Shown piece by piece: positions 1 to 5,941 of a stretch of 6,184 bases of DNA. Position 1 is the stretch's first letter. Each line of letters opens with the position of its first letter. Origin of the DNA: an uncultured Alphaproteobacteria bacterium (GTDB lineage: Bacteria; Pseudomonadota; Alphaproteobacteria; Minwuiales; Minwuiaceae); NCBI GenBank assembly GCA_913064755.1, contig CAJYBQ010000221.1, forward strand, positions 1-6,184, read 5' to 3'. The notes beneath the pieces were generated by a model. The model was not told the DNA's origin and ran no database searches. It saw only the letters and a list, made by a program, of their open reading frames with translations. The position numbers and the translations under genes were made by a program.

Positions 1-818
1 CAGGCGACGGGAATGGGACCGTCCCCGAGGGTGACGCAACCGACCGCGGCTCCGGCGGGGCCGGGAGTGCCGCGGTCGATGGGGGGGCCGGCAATGACCC
101 CCTGCGCGGCCAGTTCGACAACGACACCATCGACGGCGGTCTCGGCAACGACTTCATCCTGGGTGGTGGCAACGTCGACAGCCTGTTCGGTGGCGAGGGC
201 AATGACACCATCAACGGCGACGACCCGTCGCTCGACACGCTGGTCGGCTTCGACACCATCTTCGGCGGCACCGGCAACGATCAGCTGCACGGTGCCGGCT
301 GCCAGGACGTGCTGTTCGGTGGCGATGACAATGACTCCCTGCTGGGCGGCGCGGACAACGACAGCCTGGACGGTGGCAACGGGATCGACACCCTGCGCGG
401 CGAGGCAGGCAACGACACGCTGTTCGGTCAGGACGGCAACGACGTGCTGGACGGCGGTGAAGGCATCGACCAGCTGTTCGGCGGTCTCGGCGACGACAGC
501 ATCTTCGGCGATGCCGGGGCCGATACCCTGAACGGCGGCATTGGCGGCAATGACACGCTGGCCGGCGAGGACGGGAACGACCTGTTCGTCTTCGACAACG
601 CCAGCTTCGGCAATGACGTCATCGAGGATTTCGTTGCCGGTGCGGCGACGGATGACGTGATCGACTTCTCCGCGCTGGGGATCAGCTTCGGCGACCTGAA
701 CTTCACGGACTCCGGCGGCGACCTGATCATCACGATCACGGGGGGCGGGTCCGAGACCCTGACCCTGCAGGGGCTGTCCGGTGTCGCGCTGGATGAAACC
801 GACGACTTCATCTTCTGA
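1..818 (+). CDS. RTX calcium-binding repeat protein, C-terminal part (5' end outside window)
   Basis: The reading frame is open from base 3 to the TGA at 816-818, giving 271 visible residues with no plausible internal start. A GTG at 309 is simply a valine inside a repeat. Visible residues 27-196 are glycine/aspartate nonapeptides of the GGxGxDxLx type, which in this family bind calcium and fold as a parallel beta-roll once outside the cell. Residues ~191-271 form a repeat-free terminal domain: a DLFVF motif, then NDVIEDF, DDVIDFSAL, a beta-rich stretch, and a hydrophobic DDFIF end. That layout is typical of type I secretion substrates of the serralysin C-terminal kind. The effector or adhesin part must lie upstream, so the activity cannot be told. 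No ABC exporter, membrane fusion protein or outer-membrane channel gene is in the window. One repeat (residues 97-105) carries a cysteine, uncommon in RTX proteins. RTX family is near certain; role unknown. Confidence 0.93.
   Translation, partial: GDGNGTVPEGDATDRGSGGAGSAAVDGGAGNDPLRGQFDNDTIDGGLGNDFILGGGNVDSLFGGEGNDTINGDDPSLDTLVGFDTIFGGTGNDQLHGAGCQDVLFGGDDNDSLLGGADNDSLDGGNGIDTLRGEAGNDTLFGQDGNDVLDGGEGIDQLFGGLGDDSIFGDAGADTLNGGIGGNDTLAGEDGNDLFVFDNASFGNDVIEDFVAGAATDDVIDFSALGISFGDLNFTDSGGDLIITITGGGSETLTLQGLSGVALDETDDFIF
81..590 (+). repeat. RTX nonapeptide repeat block (27-base period)
   Basis: In the RTX frame this block holds sixteen nine-residue units plus two irregular ones. Five regular units come first (for example GGLGNDFIL and GGEGNDTIN). 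A 16-residue unit then breaks the period at about bases 216-263 (GDDPSLDTLVGFDTIF). Ten regular units follow, then a 10-residue unit at about 534-563 with an extra glycine (GGIGGNDTLA), then a last unit running into the terminal domain. The DNA copies are diverged, so the period is clear in protein and only approximate in DNA. Confidence 0.9.
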
Positions 819-822
819 TCAC

Positions 823-1251
823 GTGAAGATCGCGATACGACATCAGCGGGCATCCCTGTTCCAAGGGCGTGCCCGTCTGCTTTGCGGGCTGGCTCTGCTG
901 GTCGCTGTCATCGGCACCGTCGCTGCGGAACCGACGGTCACCCTGCGTAACGGCGTACGCCAGCACATGGACACGCCGGGCAAGCACACCCACCAGGCCG
1001 GCTTCGGCCCCGACCTGTTCATCTTTGGCCCCCGCAGCGGGCATGACCAGATCATCGGCTTCGACCCTGCCGAAGATGCGATCCAGTTGCGTGGTGTCCC
1101 CGGCTACCCCGACCATGCAACCGTCGCCCGTCGCGTCTGGTCCACGCCGCATGGCCTGTTCGTCGGCCTGACCGACACCGACAGCATTCGCCTCGCCGGC
1201 ACCCGGCCGGGCGACCTGACCGCCGACAACCTGATCGTCGTGGCGGATTGA
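823..1251 (+). CDS. Small exported protein with an RTX-terminal-like domain (142 aa)
   Basis: I do not recognise this as a named gene. From the GTG at 823 the product starts with a basic stretch (KIAIRHQR...GRAR), then a hydrophobic core (residues 19-33) and a VAA/EP junction that fits signal peptidase I cleavage after residue 35. After a short linker, residues ~62-142 read GPDLFIFGPRSGHDQIIGF, then DPAEDAIQL, GLFVGLTDTDSIRLAG and DLTADNLIV. This is the same order of motifs as the end domain of the RTX protein just upstream (DLFVF, NDVIEDF, DDVIDF, ETLTLQG, DETDDFIF). It has no glycine-rich repeats. The gene begins 4 bases after the RTX stop with no clear Shine-Dalgarno, which suggests translational coupling. 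An ATG at 793, overlapping the RTX gene by 26 bases, would give 152 residues with a longer basic leader and is a real alternative. Location is probably periplasmic or outer surface; function unknown. Confidence 0.75.
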   Translation: MKIAIRHQRASLFQGRARLLCGLALLVAVIGTVAAEPTVTLRNGVRQHMDTPGKHTHQAGFGPDLFIFGPRSGHDQIIGFDPAEDAIQLRGVPGYPDHATVARRVWSTPHGLFVGLTDTDSIRLAGTRPGDLTADNLIVVAD

Positions 1252-1355
1252 ATCCGGCATCACCGATTAAGCCGCCGGTCGATACTGCAATTTCCGTCGA
1301 TTTGTGTTCTGCTTGCCCCAGGTTCGAAACGGGGTGATCGAAGGGGGTTTTCGAG
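1252..1355. other. Intergenic region upstream of the fumarase gene
   Basis: This 104-base gap separates the small exported protein from the fumarase gene. It should contain the fumarase promoter, but I see no convincing paired -35/-10 elements. A GATACT at 1281-1286 resembles a -10 box but lacks a -35 partner at normal spacing. There is a weak hairpin (CCCC 1316-1319 with GGGG 1331-1334, enclosing TTCGAA) and no clear terminator for the upstream genes. Confidence 0.5.
1341..1347 (+). promoter_or_regulatory. Ribosome binding site of the fumarase gene
   Basis: AAGGGGG lies 8 bases before the ATG at 1356. It is a good Shine-Dalgarno match and fixes the start, which also agrees with the N-terminus of class I fumarases (MSN...). 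Confidence 0.75.
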
Positions 1356-3008
1356 ATGAGCAACGACATTGGCTATGGGCCGCTGTTCCCGCTGGGCGCG
1401 GATGACACGGAATACCGTCAGCTGGACGTCGACGGGGTGAAGGTCGAAAAGCTGGGCGGGCGAGACTTCGTCACCGTGCAGCCGAACGTCCTGAGCGAGC
1501 TGGCGGAGACGGCATTCAGTGACATCAGCCACCTGTTCCGTCCGGCGCATCTGAAACAGCTTCGCCTGATCCTCGACGACCCGGAGGCGTCGGACAACGA
1601 CCGCTTCGTGGCGCTGGAACTGCTGAAGAACGCGAACATCTCCGCCGCCATGGAATTCCCGTCGTGCCAGGATACCGGCACCGCCATCATTTCCGGCAAG
1701 AAGGGCCAGCAGGTCCTGGTCGACGGCGACGATGCCGAGGCACTGTCCGCCGGCGTGCAGAAGACCTGGGCCACGCGCAACCTGCGCTACAGCCAGATGG
1801 CGCCGCTGTCGATGTTCGAGGAGAAGAACACCGGTTCCAACCTGCCCGCCCAGATCGACCTGGAGGCCGTTGGTGGCGACGCCTACAAGTTCCTGTTCAT
1901 TGCCAAGGGTGGCGGTTCCGCCAACAAGACCTTCCTGTACCAGGAGACCCGGCGGGTGCTGGATCCCCAGCGCCTGCTGCAGTTCTTCGCGGAGAAGCTG
2001 CCGACCCTGGGTACCGCTGCCTGCCCGCCCTATCACCTGTCCATCGTCATCGGTGGCATGTCGGCGGAACAGACCCTGAAGACCGTGAAGATGGGCAGCT
2101 GCAAGTATCTCGACGGGCTGCCGACCTCCGGTGACATGACAGGGCATGCGTTCCGCGACCTGGAACTGGAGGCACAGATCCACAAGCTGTCGCAGAACCT
2201 GGGCATCGGCGCACAGTTCGGCGGCAAGTACTTCTGCCACGACGTGCGGGTCATCCGCCTGCCCCGCCACGGCGCATCCCTGCCCATCGGCATCGGGGTT
2301 TCCTGCTCTGCCGATCGCCAGGCCAAGGCCAAGATCACCGGCGAAGGCGTCTTCATGGAAGCGCTGGAGCGTGATCCGTCGAAGTACCTGCCGACAGCCG
2401 AGGCCGATGTCAGCAATGCCGTCCGCATCGACCTGAGCCAGCCGATGGACGACCTGCGCAACATCCTGACCAAGCTGCCCGTCGAAACCCCGATCCTGCT
2501 GTCGGGCACCATGATCGTGGCGCGCGACATCGTGCATGCGGAACTGTCGAAGCGGGTCGCGGCAGGTGGTGAACTGCCCGCCTACTTCAAGGATCACCCG
2601 ATCTACTACGCCGGCCCCGCGAAGACACCGGAAGGTTATGCCTCCGGCGCGTTCGGTCCGACGACGGCAGCCCGCATGGACCCCTATATCGCGGAATTCC
2701 AGGCGCTCGGTGGCTCCATGATCTCGGTCGCCAAGGGCAACCGTTCGAAGCAGGTGGTGGACAGCTGCAAGAAGAACGGCGGGTTCTATCTCGGCTCCAT
2801 CGGTGGTGCCGCCGCCCGTGTCGGGCGCGACGAGATCACCAGTGTCGAGGTGCTGGACTTTGCCGAACTGGGCATGGAAGCGGTCTGGAAGATCGAGGTG
2901 AAGGACTTCCCCGCATTCGTCGTGATCGACGACAAGGGCAACGACTTCTTCGATCTGTCCAACCGCCGCCACGAACCGGACATGGACGCGGCATTCGTGA
3001 ACAAGTAG
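1356..3008 (+). CDS. fumA: Fumarate hydratase class I, [4Fe-4S]-dependent (550 aa)
   Basis: The enzyme interconverts fumarate and L-malate in the cytoplasm as a step of the TCA cycle. The protein is collinear over its whole length with the single-chain class I fumarases (E. coli FumA/FumB, about 548 residues). Shared blocks include FPLGADDTEY near the N-terminus, SCQDTGTAII (103-112), NTGSNLPAQIDL (158-169), KGGGSANKTFLYQET (184-198), LGTAACPPYH (218-227), RLPRHGAS (301-308), GVSCSADR (314-321), DHPIYYAGPAKTPEGYASG (413-431), AKGNRS (459-464) and GGFYLGSIGG (475-484). Cys104, Cys223 and Cys317 correspond to the three cluster ligands known in E. coli. The N-terminal alpha and C-terminal beta parts are fused, as usual for this subtype. 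The C-terminus runs about 15 residues past the E. coli protein. The gene appears monocistronic, with its own ribosome binding site and a terminator behind it. Iron-sulphur fumarases are sensitive to oxygen and superoxide; whether this organism also has class II FumC cannot be seen here. Confidence 0.97.
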   Translation: MSNDIGYGPLFPLGADDTEYRQLDVDGVKVEKLGGRDFVTVQPNVLSELAETAFSDISHLFRPAHLKQLRLILDDPEASDNDRFVALELLKNANISAAMEFPSCQDTGTAIISGKKGQQVLVDGDDAEALSAGVQKTWATRNLRYSQMAPLSMFEEKNTGSNLPAQIDLEAVGGDAYKFLFIAKGGGSANKTFLYQETRRVLDPQRLLQFFAEKLPTLGTAACPPYHLSIVIGGMSAEQTLKTVKMGSCKYLDGLPTSGDMTGHAFRDLELEAQIHKLSQNLGIGAQFGGKYFCHDVRVIRLPRHGASLPIGIGVSCSADRQAKAKITGEGVFMEALERDPSKYLPTAEADVSNAVRIDLSQPMDDLRNILTKLPVETPILLSGTMIVARDIVHAELSKRVAAGGELPAYFKDHPIYYAGPAKTPEGYASGAFGPTTAARMDPYIAEFQALGGSMISVAKGNRSKQVVDSCKKNGGFYLGSIGGAAARVGRDEITSVEVLDFAELGMEAVWKIEVKDFPAFVVIDDKGNDFFDLSNRRHEPDMDAAFVNK

Positions 3009-3033
3009 GCACCGGACAACGGACCGAACGTCA

Positions 3034-3075
3034 AGGGGCGCGCCCGGTTCCGAACCGGGTGCGCCCTTCCCGTTT
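3034..3075 (+). terminator. Rho-independent-type terminator after the fumarase gene
   Basis: A 16-pair stem joins 3034-3049 with 3053-3068, leaving a 3-base CCG loop. Fourteen or so pairs are strong G-C or A-T, with G-T pairs at 3042/3060 and 3035/3067. The tail TTCCCGTTT is only a weak T tract. The hairpin starts 26 bases after the stop codon, so it most likely ends the fumarase transcript and insulates the next gene. Confidence 0.8.
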
Positions 3076-3120
3076 CAAGCACGTCGGCCTGTTTCATTCC
3101 TGCAGGCTTCCGGCGGCCGC

Positions 3121-3130
3121 GGAGGAAGGA
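3121..3130 (+). promoter_or_regulatory. Ribosome binding site of the GNAT gene
   Basis: GGAGGAAGGA is purine-rich and lies 11 bases (from its 3' end) before the ATG at 3142. Spacing is slightly long but supports that start. Confidence 0.6.
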
Positions 3131-3141
3131 ACGGTCAACAG

Positions 3142-3684
3142 ATGCCAGCAAGCCCGGTCATCCGACGCTTTGCCACGGGAGACGCGTCGGCAGTCCGCGA
3201 TCTTTTCATCCGGGTGAACCGCGACCTCGCACCCGAGGCGCTGGTCGATGCGTTCGCGGCCTATGTCGAACGATCCCTGCGGGAAGAGATCGACAGGATC
3301 GAAGACTATTACGCGGCACACGACGGCGCCTTCTTCGTCGCCGAGGTGGACGGCAAAATCCTGGGCATGTTCGGACTGGAAAGCGCCGGCGCGGACGCCA
3401 TGGAACCGCGCCGGATGTACGTCAGGCCCGATGCCCGTGGCGATGGACGGGGCGGCAGGCGTCTCGCCGCGGCCGAGGCCGAGACGCTGAAGGCCGGTCG
3501 CCGGCGCCTGGTCCTGAGCACGTCGGAAGTTCAACCCGCCGCTCTCGCCCTCTATCGCTCATCCGGCTTCCTGGAAGTCGGCGTGGAGCGCGCTGCAGTG
3601 GCCAGCAACAAGGCCCTGGGCGGCGACCTGCGGCGTCATCATTTCGAGAAACAGCTCGCCGCCAACCGACCGGGAAGGCCGTGA
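3142..3684 (+). CDS. GNAT-family N-acetyltransferase (180 aa)
   Basis: The family transfers an acetyl group from acetyl-CoA to an amine; the substrate cannot be told from sequence. The N-terminus PVIRRFATGDASAVRDLF is the usual GNAT strand 1/helix 1. GAFFVAEVDGKILGMFGLE (62-80) gives strands 2-3, and RRMYVRPDARGDGRGGRRL (90-108) contains the acetyl-CoA pyrophosphate loop R99-x-x-G102-x-G104. RLVLSTSEVQPAALALYRSSGF (122-143) is the typical strand 5, helix and 'LYxxxGF' block. Length is normal for the family. The helical insert at residues 31-60 (many acidic residues and a YY) may line the substrate site. The gene stands alone between the fumarase terminator and a convergent gene, so the neighbourhood does not hint at a substrate. 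The arginine-rich, low-complexity last ten residues look unconstrained. Confidence 0.9.
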   Translation: MPASPVIRRFATGDASAVRDLFIRVNRDLAPEALVDAFAAYVERSLREEIDRIEDYYAAHDGAFFVAEVDGKILGMFGLESAGADAMEPRRMYVRPDARGDGRGGRRLAAAEAETLKAGRRRLVLSTSEVQPAALALYRSSGFLEVGVERAAVASNKALGGDLRRHHFEKQLAANRPGRP

Positions 3685-3697
3685 GACGCCGTCAGAC
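3678..3697. repeat. Imperfect 10-base tandem repeat spanning two convergent stop codons
   Basis: GCCGTGAGAC (3678-3687) is followed directly by GCCGTCAGAC (3688-3697), with one mismatch. The first copy carries the TGA of the plus-strand acetyltransferase gene. The second carries TCA, the TGA of the minus-strand oxidoreductase gene. Only 7 bases separate the two genes and I see no terminator hairpin between them. Confidence 0.6.
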
Positions 3698-4696
3698 CTG
3701 CGGCAGCAGCGCGACACGCCCCACGGCACGGCGTTCGGAAATATCGGCCCAGAGTGCCTTGTATTCGGACAGCGGATAGGTTGCGTGGATCTTCGGGTTG
3801 ATGGCACCGCGCGACCAGAGATCGTTCAGACCGGCCATCACCCGGTCCCGTTCCGGGGTCAGGCGCACACGCTCGTCAACCGGCGTCCAGCCCCAGTAGG
3901 TGCCCCAGTTGAAGCCCATGACCGTGGCATTCTTCAGCAGCAGCAGATTGATCCCCAATTGCGGGATATCACCCGATGCATAGCCGATCGTCAGCAACCG
4001 TCCGCCAAGGTCGAGGCAGCGGAGGGACTGGTGAAACACGTCGCCGCCCAGCTGGTCGTAGATCACGTCCACGCCGCGTCCATCGGTGAGATCGAGCACC
4101 GCAGTGCGAAAATCCGTCTCGCGGCTGTCCAGCACATGGTCGGCACCGCGGCTCCGCAGCCAGTCCCGCTTTTCCTCGGTCCCGGCCCGCGCGATCACGG
4201 TGGCCCCGCGATCCTTGGCGATCTCCACCGCGGCAAGACCGACGCCGCCACCGGCGCCATGCACCAGTACGGTCTGGCCGACCTTCAACTCAGCCCGCTC
4301 GATCAGCGCCCCATAGGACGTGCCATAGGACGACAGCAGCGGCGTTGCCTCGGCATCCGCCATGCCATCGGGTACCGGATAGACCTGCCCGGCCCAGACC
4401 ACCGCCTGTTCCGCCGCACCGCCCCAGTCGATGAAGGCCATGACCCGGTCACCGACCCTGAACCGGTCGACATCATCGGCGCATTCCGTGATCACGCCGA
4501 CGATCTCGGTCCCCGGTGCAAAGGGCCTGGGCGGCTTGCGCTGGTACTTGCCGCTGACGACCAGTCCCGTGGCAAAGGAAATGCCACAGACGTCGATCCG
4601 GATCCGGACGGCGCCTGCCCGCATCTCCGGCACGGGCAGGTCACCGATTTCCAGTGCGTCGAATGCTTTCCAGTCGTCGCAGACGAGCGCTCTCAT
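3692..4696 (-). CDS. NADPH:quinone oxidoreductase-type medium-chain dehydrogenase (334 aa)
   Basis: This is a member of the zinc-free quinone oxidoreductase (zeta-crystallin/QOR) branch of the medium-chain dehydrogenase/reductase superfamily. The branch reduces quinones or enones with NAD(P)H in the cytoplasm. The N-terminal GroES-like domain (1-125) shows PVPEMRAGAVRIRI, CGISFATGLVVSGKY, FAPGTEIVGVI (59-69) and RFRVGDRVMAF (78-88). The Rossmann domain carries VLVHGAGGGVGLAAVEIAK (143-161) and TEEKRDWLRSRGAD (173-186), then VDVIYDQLGG and GGRLLTIGYASG. The four-cysteine structural zinc lobe and catalytic zinc ligands are absent. The start at 4696 (MRALVCDDWK) matches family N-termini. The frame stays open to 4861, but that stretch is arginine-rich shadow over the next gene. 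It begins 10 bases after the ABM-domain gene without its own clear ribosome binding site, suggesting coupled translation. The exact substrate is not known. Confidence 0.9.
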   Translation of the reverse strand: MRALVCDDWKAFDALEIGDLPVPEMRAGAVRIRIDVCGISFATGLVVSGKYQRKPPRPFAPGTEIVGVITECADDVDRFRVGDRVMAFIDWGGAAEQAVVWAGQVYPVPDGMADAEATPLLSSYGTSYGALIERAELKVGQTVLVHGAGGGVGLAAVEIAKDRGATVIARAGTEEKRDWLRSRGADHVLDSRETDFRTAVLDLTDGRGVDVIYDQLGGDVFHQSLRCLDLGGRLLTIGYASGDIPQLGINLLLLKNATVMGFNWGTYWGWTPVDERVRLTPERDRVMAGLNDLWSRGAINPKIHATYPLSEYKALWADISERRAVGRVALLPQV

Positions 4697-4706
4697 CGCG
4701 TCGCGA

Positions 4707-4994
4707 TCATTCGACGCCGGGCAACCGCTCGACCGAAGGCGCACCGTCCATGAATGCCCCCATGGCGCGGCCCATCGTCTTGAAATGGTCCGACGCGCGG
4801 TGCGCTTCCGTCGCTTCCTTGTCCTTGTAGGCTTCAAGGAAACGGTAGGTATTGGGAACATCTGTCTTGAACAGACGGTAGAACAGGCATCCGGGCTCGT
4901 TGGCGTTCACCGCCTCCACCAGCTGCTTCGCAGCCGCCTCGAAATCCGCCGCTGAACCGTCCTTGCACTTGATCGTCGCAACTACACCAATCAT
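4707..4994 (-). CDS. Antibiotic biosynthesis monooxygenase (ABM) domain protein, putative quinol monooxygenase (95 aa)
   Basis: This is a single ABM ferredoxin-like domain, the size of E. coli YgiN and LsrG. Visible marks are MIGVVATIKCKDGS (strand 1), FEAAAKQLVEAVNANEPGC (helix), LFYRLFKTDVPNTYRFLEAYKD (strands 2-3), EAHRASDHFKTM (63-74, with His65 and His70 placed as in the family) and a final strand pair. Such proteins act as cofactor-free monooxygenases on quinols or polyketides, or as isomerases, usually as dimers. The start is chosen by the ribosome binding site: AGGGGAGG lies 6 bases before the ATG at 4994 but touches the alternative ATG at 5000. Frames reaching further upstream add no family-like sequence. 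The gene precedes the quinone-oxidoreductase gene by 10 bases, so both are probably one transcript. The arrangement recalls the E. coli ygiN-mdaB pair. Family is sure; the quinol substrate is inference. Confidence 0.88.
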   Translation of the reverse strand: MIGVVATIKCKDGSAADFEAAAKQLVEAVNANEPGCLFYRLFKTDVPNTYRFLEAYKDKEATEAHRASDHFKTMGRAMGAFMDGAPSVERLPGVE

Positions 4995-5000
4995 GGCCAT

Positions 5001-5008
5001 CCTCCCCT
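5001..5008 (-). promoter_or_regulatory. Ribosome binding site that decides the ABM-protein start
   Basis: On the minus strand the sequence reads AGGGGAGG, then ATGGCC, then ATG. The purine run is at optimal distance (6 bases) from the ATG at 4994 and abuts the ATG at 5000, so the inner ATG is preferred. Confidence 0.7.
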
Positions 5009-5025
5009 GAATTGAGCCTGTCCAG

Positions 5026-5054
5026 AAGGTAGTTTGGGCCGACGGAGACGGCAA
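5026..5054 (-). promoter_or_regulatory. Possible sigma70-like promoter for the ABM/oxidoreductase pair
   Basis: The minus strand carries TTGCCG (5054-5049), a 17-base spacer and TACCTT (5031-5026). These match 4 of 6 and 3 of 6 consensus bases. Placement within the 108-base gap, about 30 bases before the start codon, is sensible, but the match is weak. I see no convincing terminator for the upstream enzyme gene in the same gap. Confidence 0.25.
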
Positions 5055-5102
5055 GCCGCAATAGGGAATGGGACCCACGCGCACGGCGGCGTTTCCGCGA
5101 CA

Positions 5103-5939
5103 TCAGTCGTGGTCGCGGCCCGCCATGATCGCGTTGATGTCCATGAAACCCGGCGTTTCGGCGGCAAAGCCGAAGGTCCCCTGTTCCTGCACCTCCGACG
5201 CGGCGCGCATCAGGCCCCGGATCGCGGCAAGGGCGAAGGCCGACCCCAGGCTGATCCGTTTCGCCCCCGCGTCCGCGATCTCCGCCACCGTCAGGCCGGC
5301 GGAGGCCAGCACGTTGACGGGCTTGTCCACCCCGCCGCAGACCTGCCGGACCAGGTCGATGGTCCGCGTGCCCGGCGCATAGAGCACGTCGGCACCGGCA
5401 TCGGCGAAGGCATTCAGGCGGCGCAGGGTGTCATCCATGTCGCGGCGGCCATAGAGGAAATTCTCAGCCCGGGCCGTCAGCGTGAAGGGACGGTCCAGCG
5501 CCCGCACGACCTCAACCGCTGCAGCGATCCGCTCCACTGCCAGGCCGAAATCGATGATCGGATCAGCCAGGTCCGCCGTCGTGTCCTCGATGGAACAGCC
5601 GGCCAGGCCGATGGCCGCTGCCTGGCGGACGGTCTCCGCACAGTCTTCCGGCGTCGTCCCGAAGCCGTTCTCGAGGTCGCCATTCACCGGCAGGGCAGTT
5701 GCCTGCACGATCTCGGCGGCATGCCCGATGGCCTCGTCGCGCGAAACACCGCCCTCGGCATCACGTCGGCCGAGCGCAAAGGCATAGCCTGCACTGGTCG
5801 TGGCCAGCGCATCGAAACCCATGTGTTCGAGAATGCGGGCCGAGCCACGATCCCAGGGGTTCGGCATGACGAAGGGCTTCGGTCCCCGGTGCAGGGCGGC
5901 GAAGCGGACGGCGGCCTGCGCGACCGCACTGTCCGGCAT
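5103..5939 (-). CDS. Isocitrate lyase/phosphoenolpyruvate mutase superfamily enzyme (278 aa)
   Basis: This is a TIM-barrel enzyme of the PEP mutase/isocitrate lyase superfamily, whose members make or break C-C or P-C bonds next to a 2-oxo acid with Mg2+. Typical blocks are FVMPNPWDRGSARILEHMGF (23-42), ALATTSAGYAFALGRRDAEG (45-63), LPVNGDLENGFG (83-94, with Asp88 in the metal site), GLAGCSIEDTT (111-121, Glu118), FTLTARAENFLYGR (152-165, Arg157), ADVLYAPG (183-190), KPVNVLA (206-212) and GAKRISLGSAFALAA (225-239). The lyase signature cysteine loop (K-R/K-C-G-H) of isocitrate and methylisocitrate lyases is missing. The protein therefore belongs with the uncharacterised, oxaloacetate-decarboxylase-like or phosphonomutase-like members rather than AceA or PrpB. 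The ATG lies 2 bases after the glyoxalase stop, with GCAGG 7 bases upstream, so the two are surely co-translated. The substrate is unknown. Confidence 0.9.
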   Translation of the reverse strand: MPDSAVAQAAVRFAALHRGPKPFVMPNPWDRGSARILEHMGFDALATTSAGYAFALGRRDAEGGVSRDEAIGHAAEIVQATALPVNGDLENGFGTTPEDCAETVRQAAAIGLAGCSIEDTTADLADPIIDFGLAVERIAAAVEVVRALDRPFTLTARAENFLYGRRDMDDTLRRLNAFADAGADVLYAPGTRTIDLVRQVCGGVDKPVNVLASAGLTVAEIADAGAKRISLGSAFALAAIRGLMRAASEVQEQGTFGFAAETPGFMDINAIMAGRDHD

Positions 5940-5941
5940 GG

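Larger units (their letters stand above)
4995..5102. other. Intergenic gap between two minus-strand gene pairs
   Basis: These 108 bases hold the ABM ribosome binding site and a weak promoter candidate. Only short possible hairpins are present (for example GCG-GAAA-CGC on the minus strand, near the upstream gene's stop). No gene is supported here. Confidence 0.5.

Noticed and set aside
13..531. Threonine/serine/alanine-rich open frame overlapping the RTX repeats
   Set aside because: It is the +1 frame of a 27-base repeat, which yields a repetitive open frame by chance; the RTX frame explains the sequence.
808..1263. 151-residue minus-strand open frame opposite the small exported protein
   Set aside because: The plus-strand frame has a signal peptide and a domain matching its neighbour; the minus-strand frame shows neither and looks like a shadow.
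1254..1278. Possible terminator hairpin CCGGC/GCCGG after the small exported protein gene
   Set aside because: Only five pairs with a 15-base loop and no T tract.
1316..1334. Hairpin CCCC/GGGG around TTCGAA just before the fumarase ribosome binding site
   Set aside because: Four-pair stem with mismatches inside; not enough to claim a regulatory structure.
1260..2972. 570-residue open frame on the minus strand opposite the fumarase gene
   Set aside because: It lies wholly antisense to a gene with clear family identity. Its length follows from GC-rich third positions, and its low-complexity composition matches no family.
3785..4753. 322-residue open frame on the plus strand opposite the quinone oxidoreductase and ABM genes
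   Set aside because: Antisense shadow of two well-supported genes; no recognisable domain and no ribosome binding site.
4697..4861. N-terminal extension of the quinone oxidoreductase (extra 55 residues)
   Set aside because: The extension is arginine-rich, overlaps the ABM gene in another frame, and the family N-terminus begins exactly at MRALVC.
4995..5084. 30-residue N-terminal extension of the ABM protein
   Set aside because: The strong ribosome binding site lies inside it, 6 bases before the inner ATG, and the ABM fold begins there.
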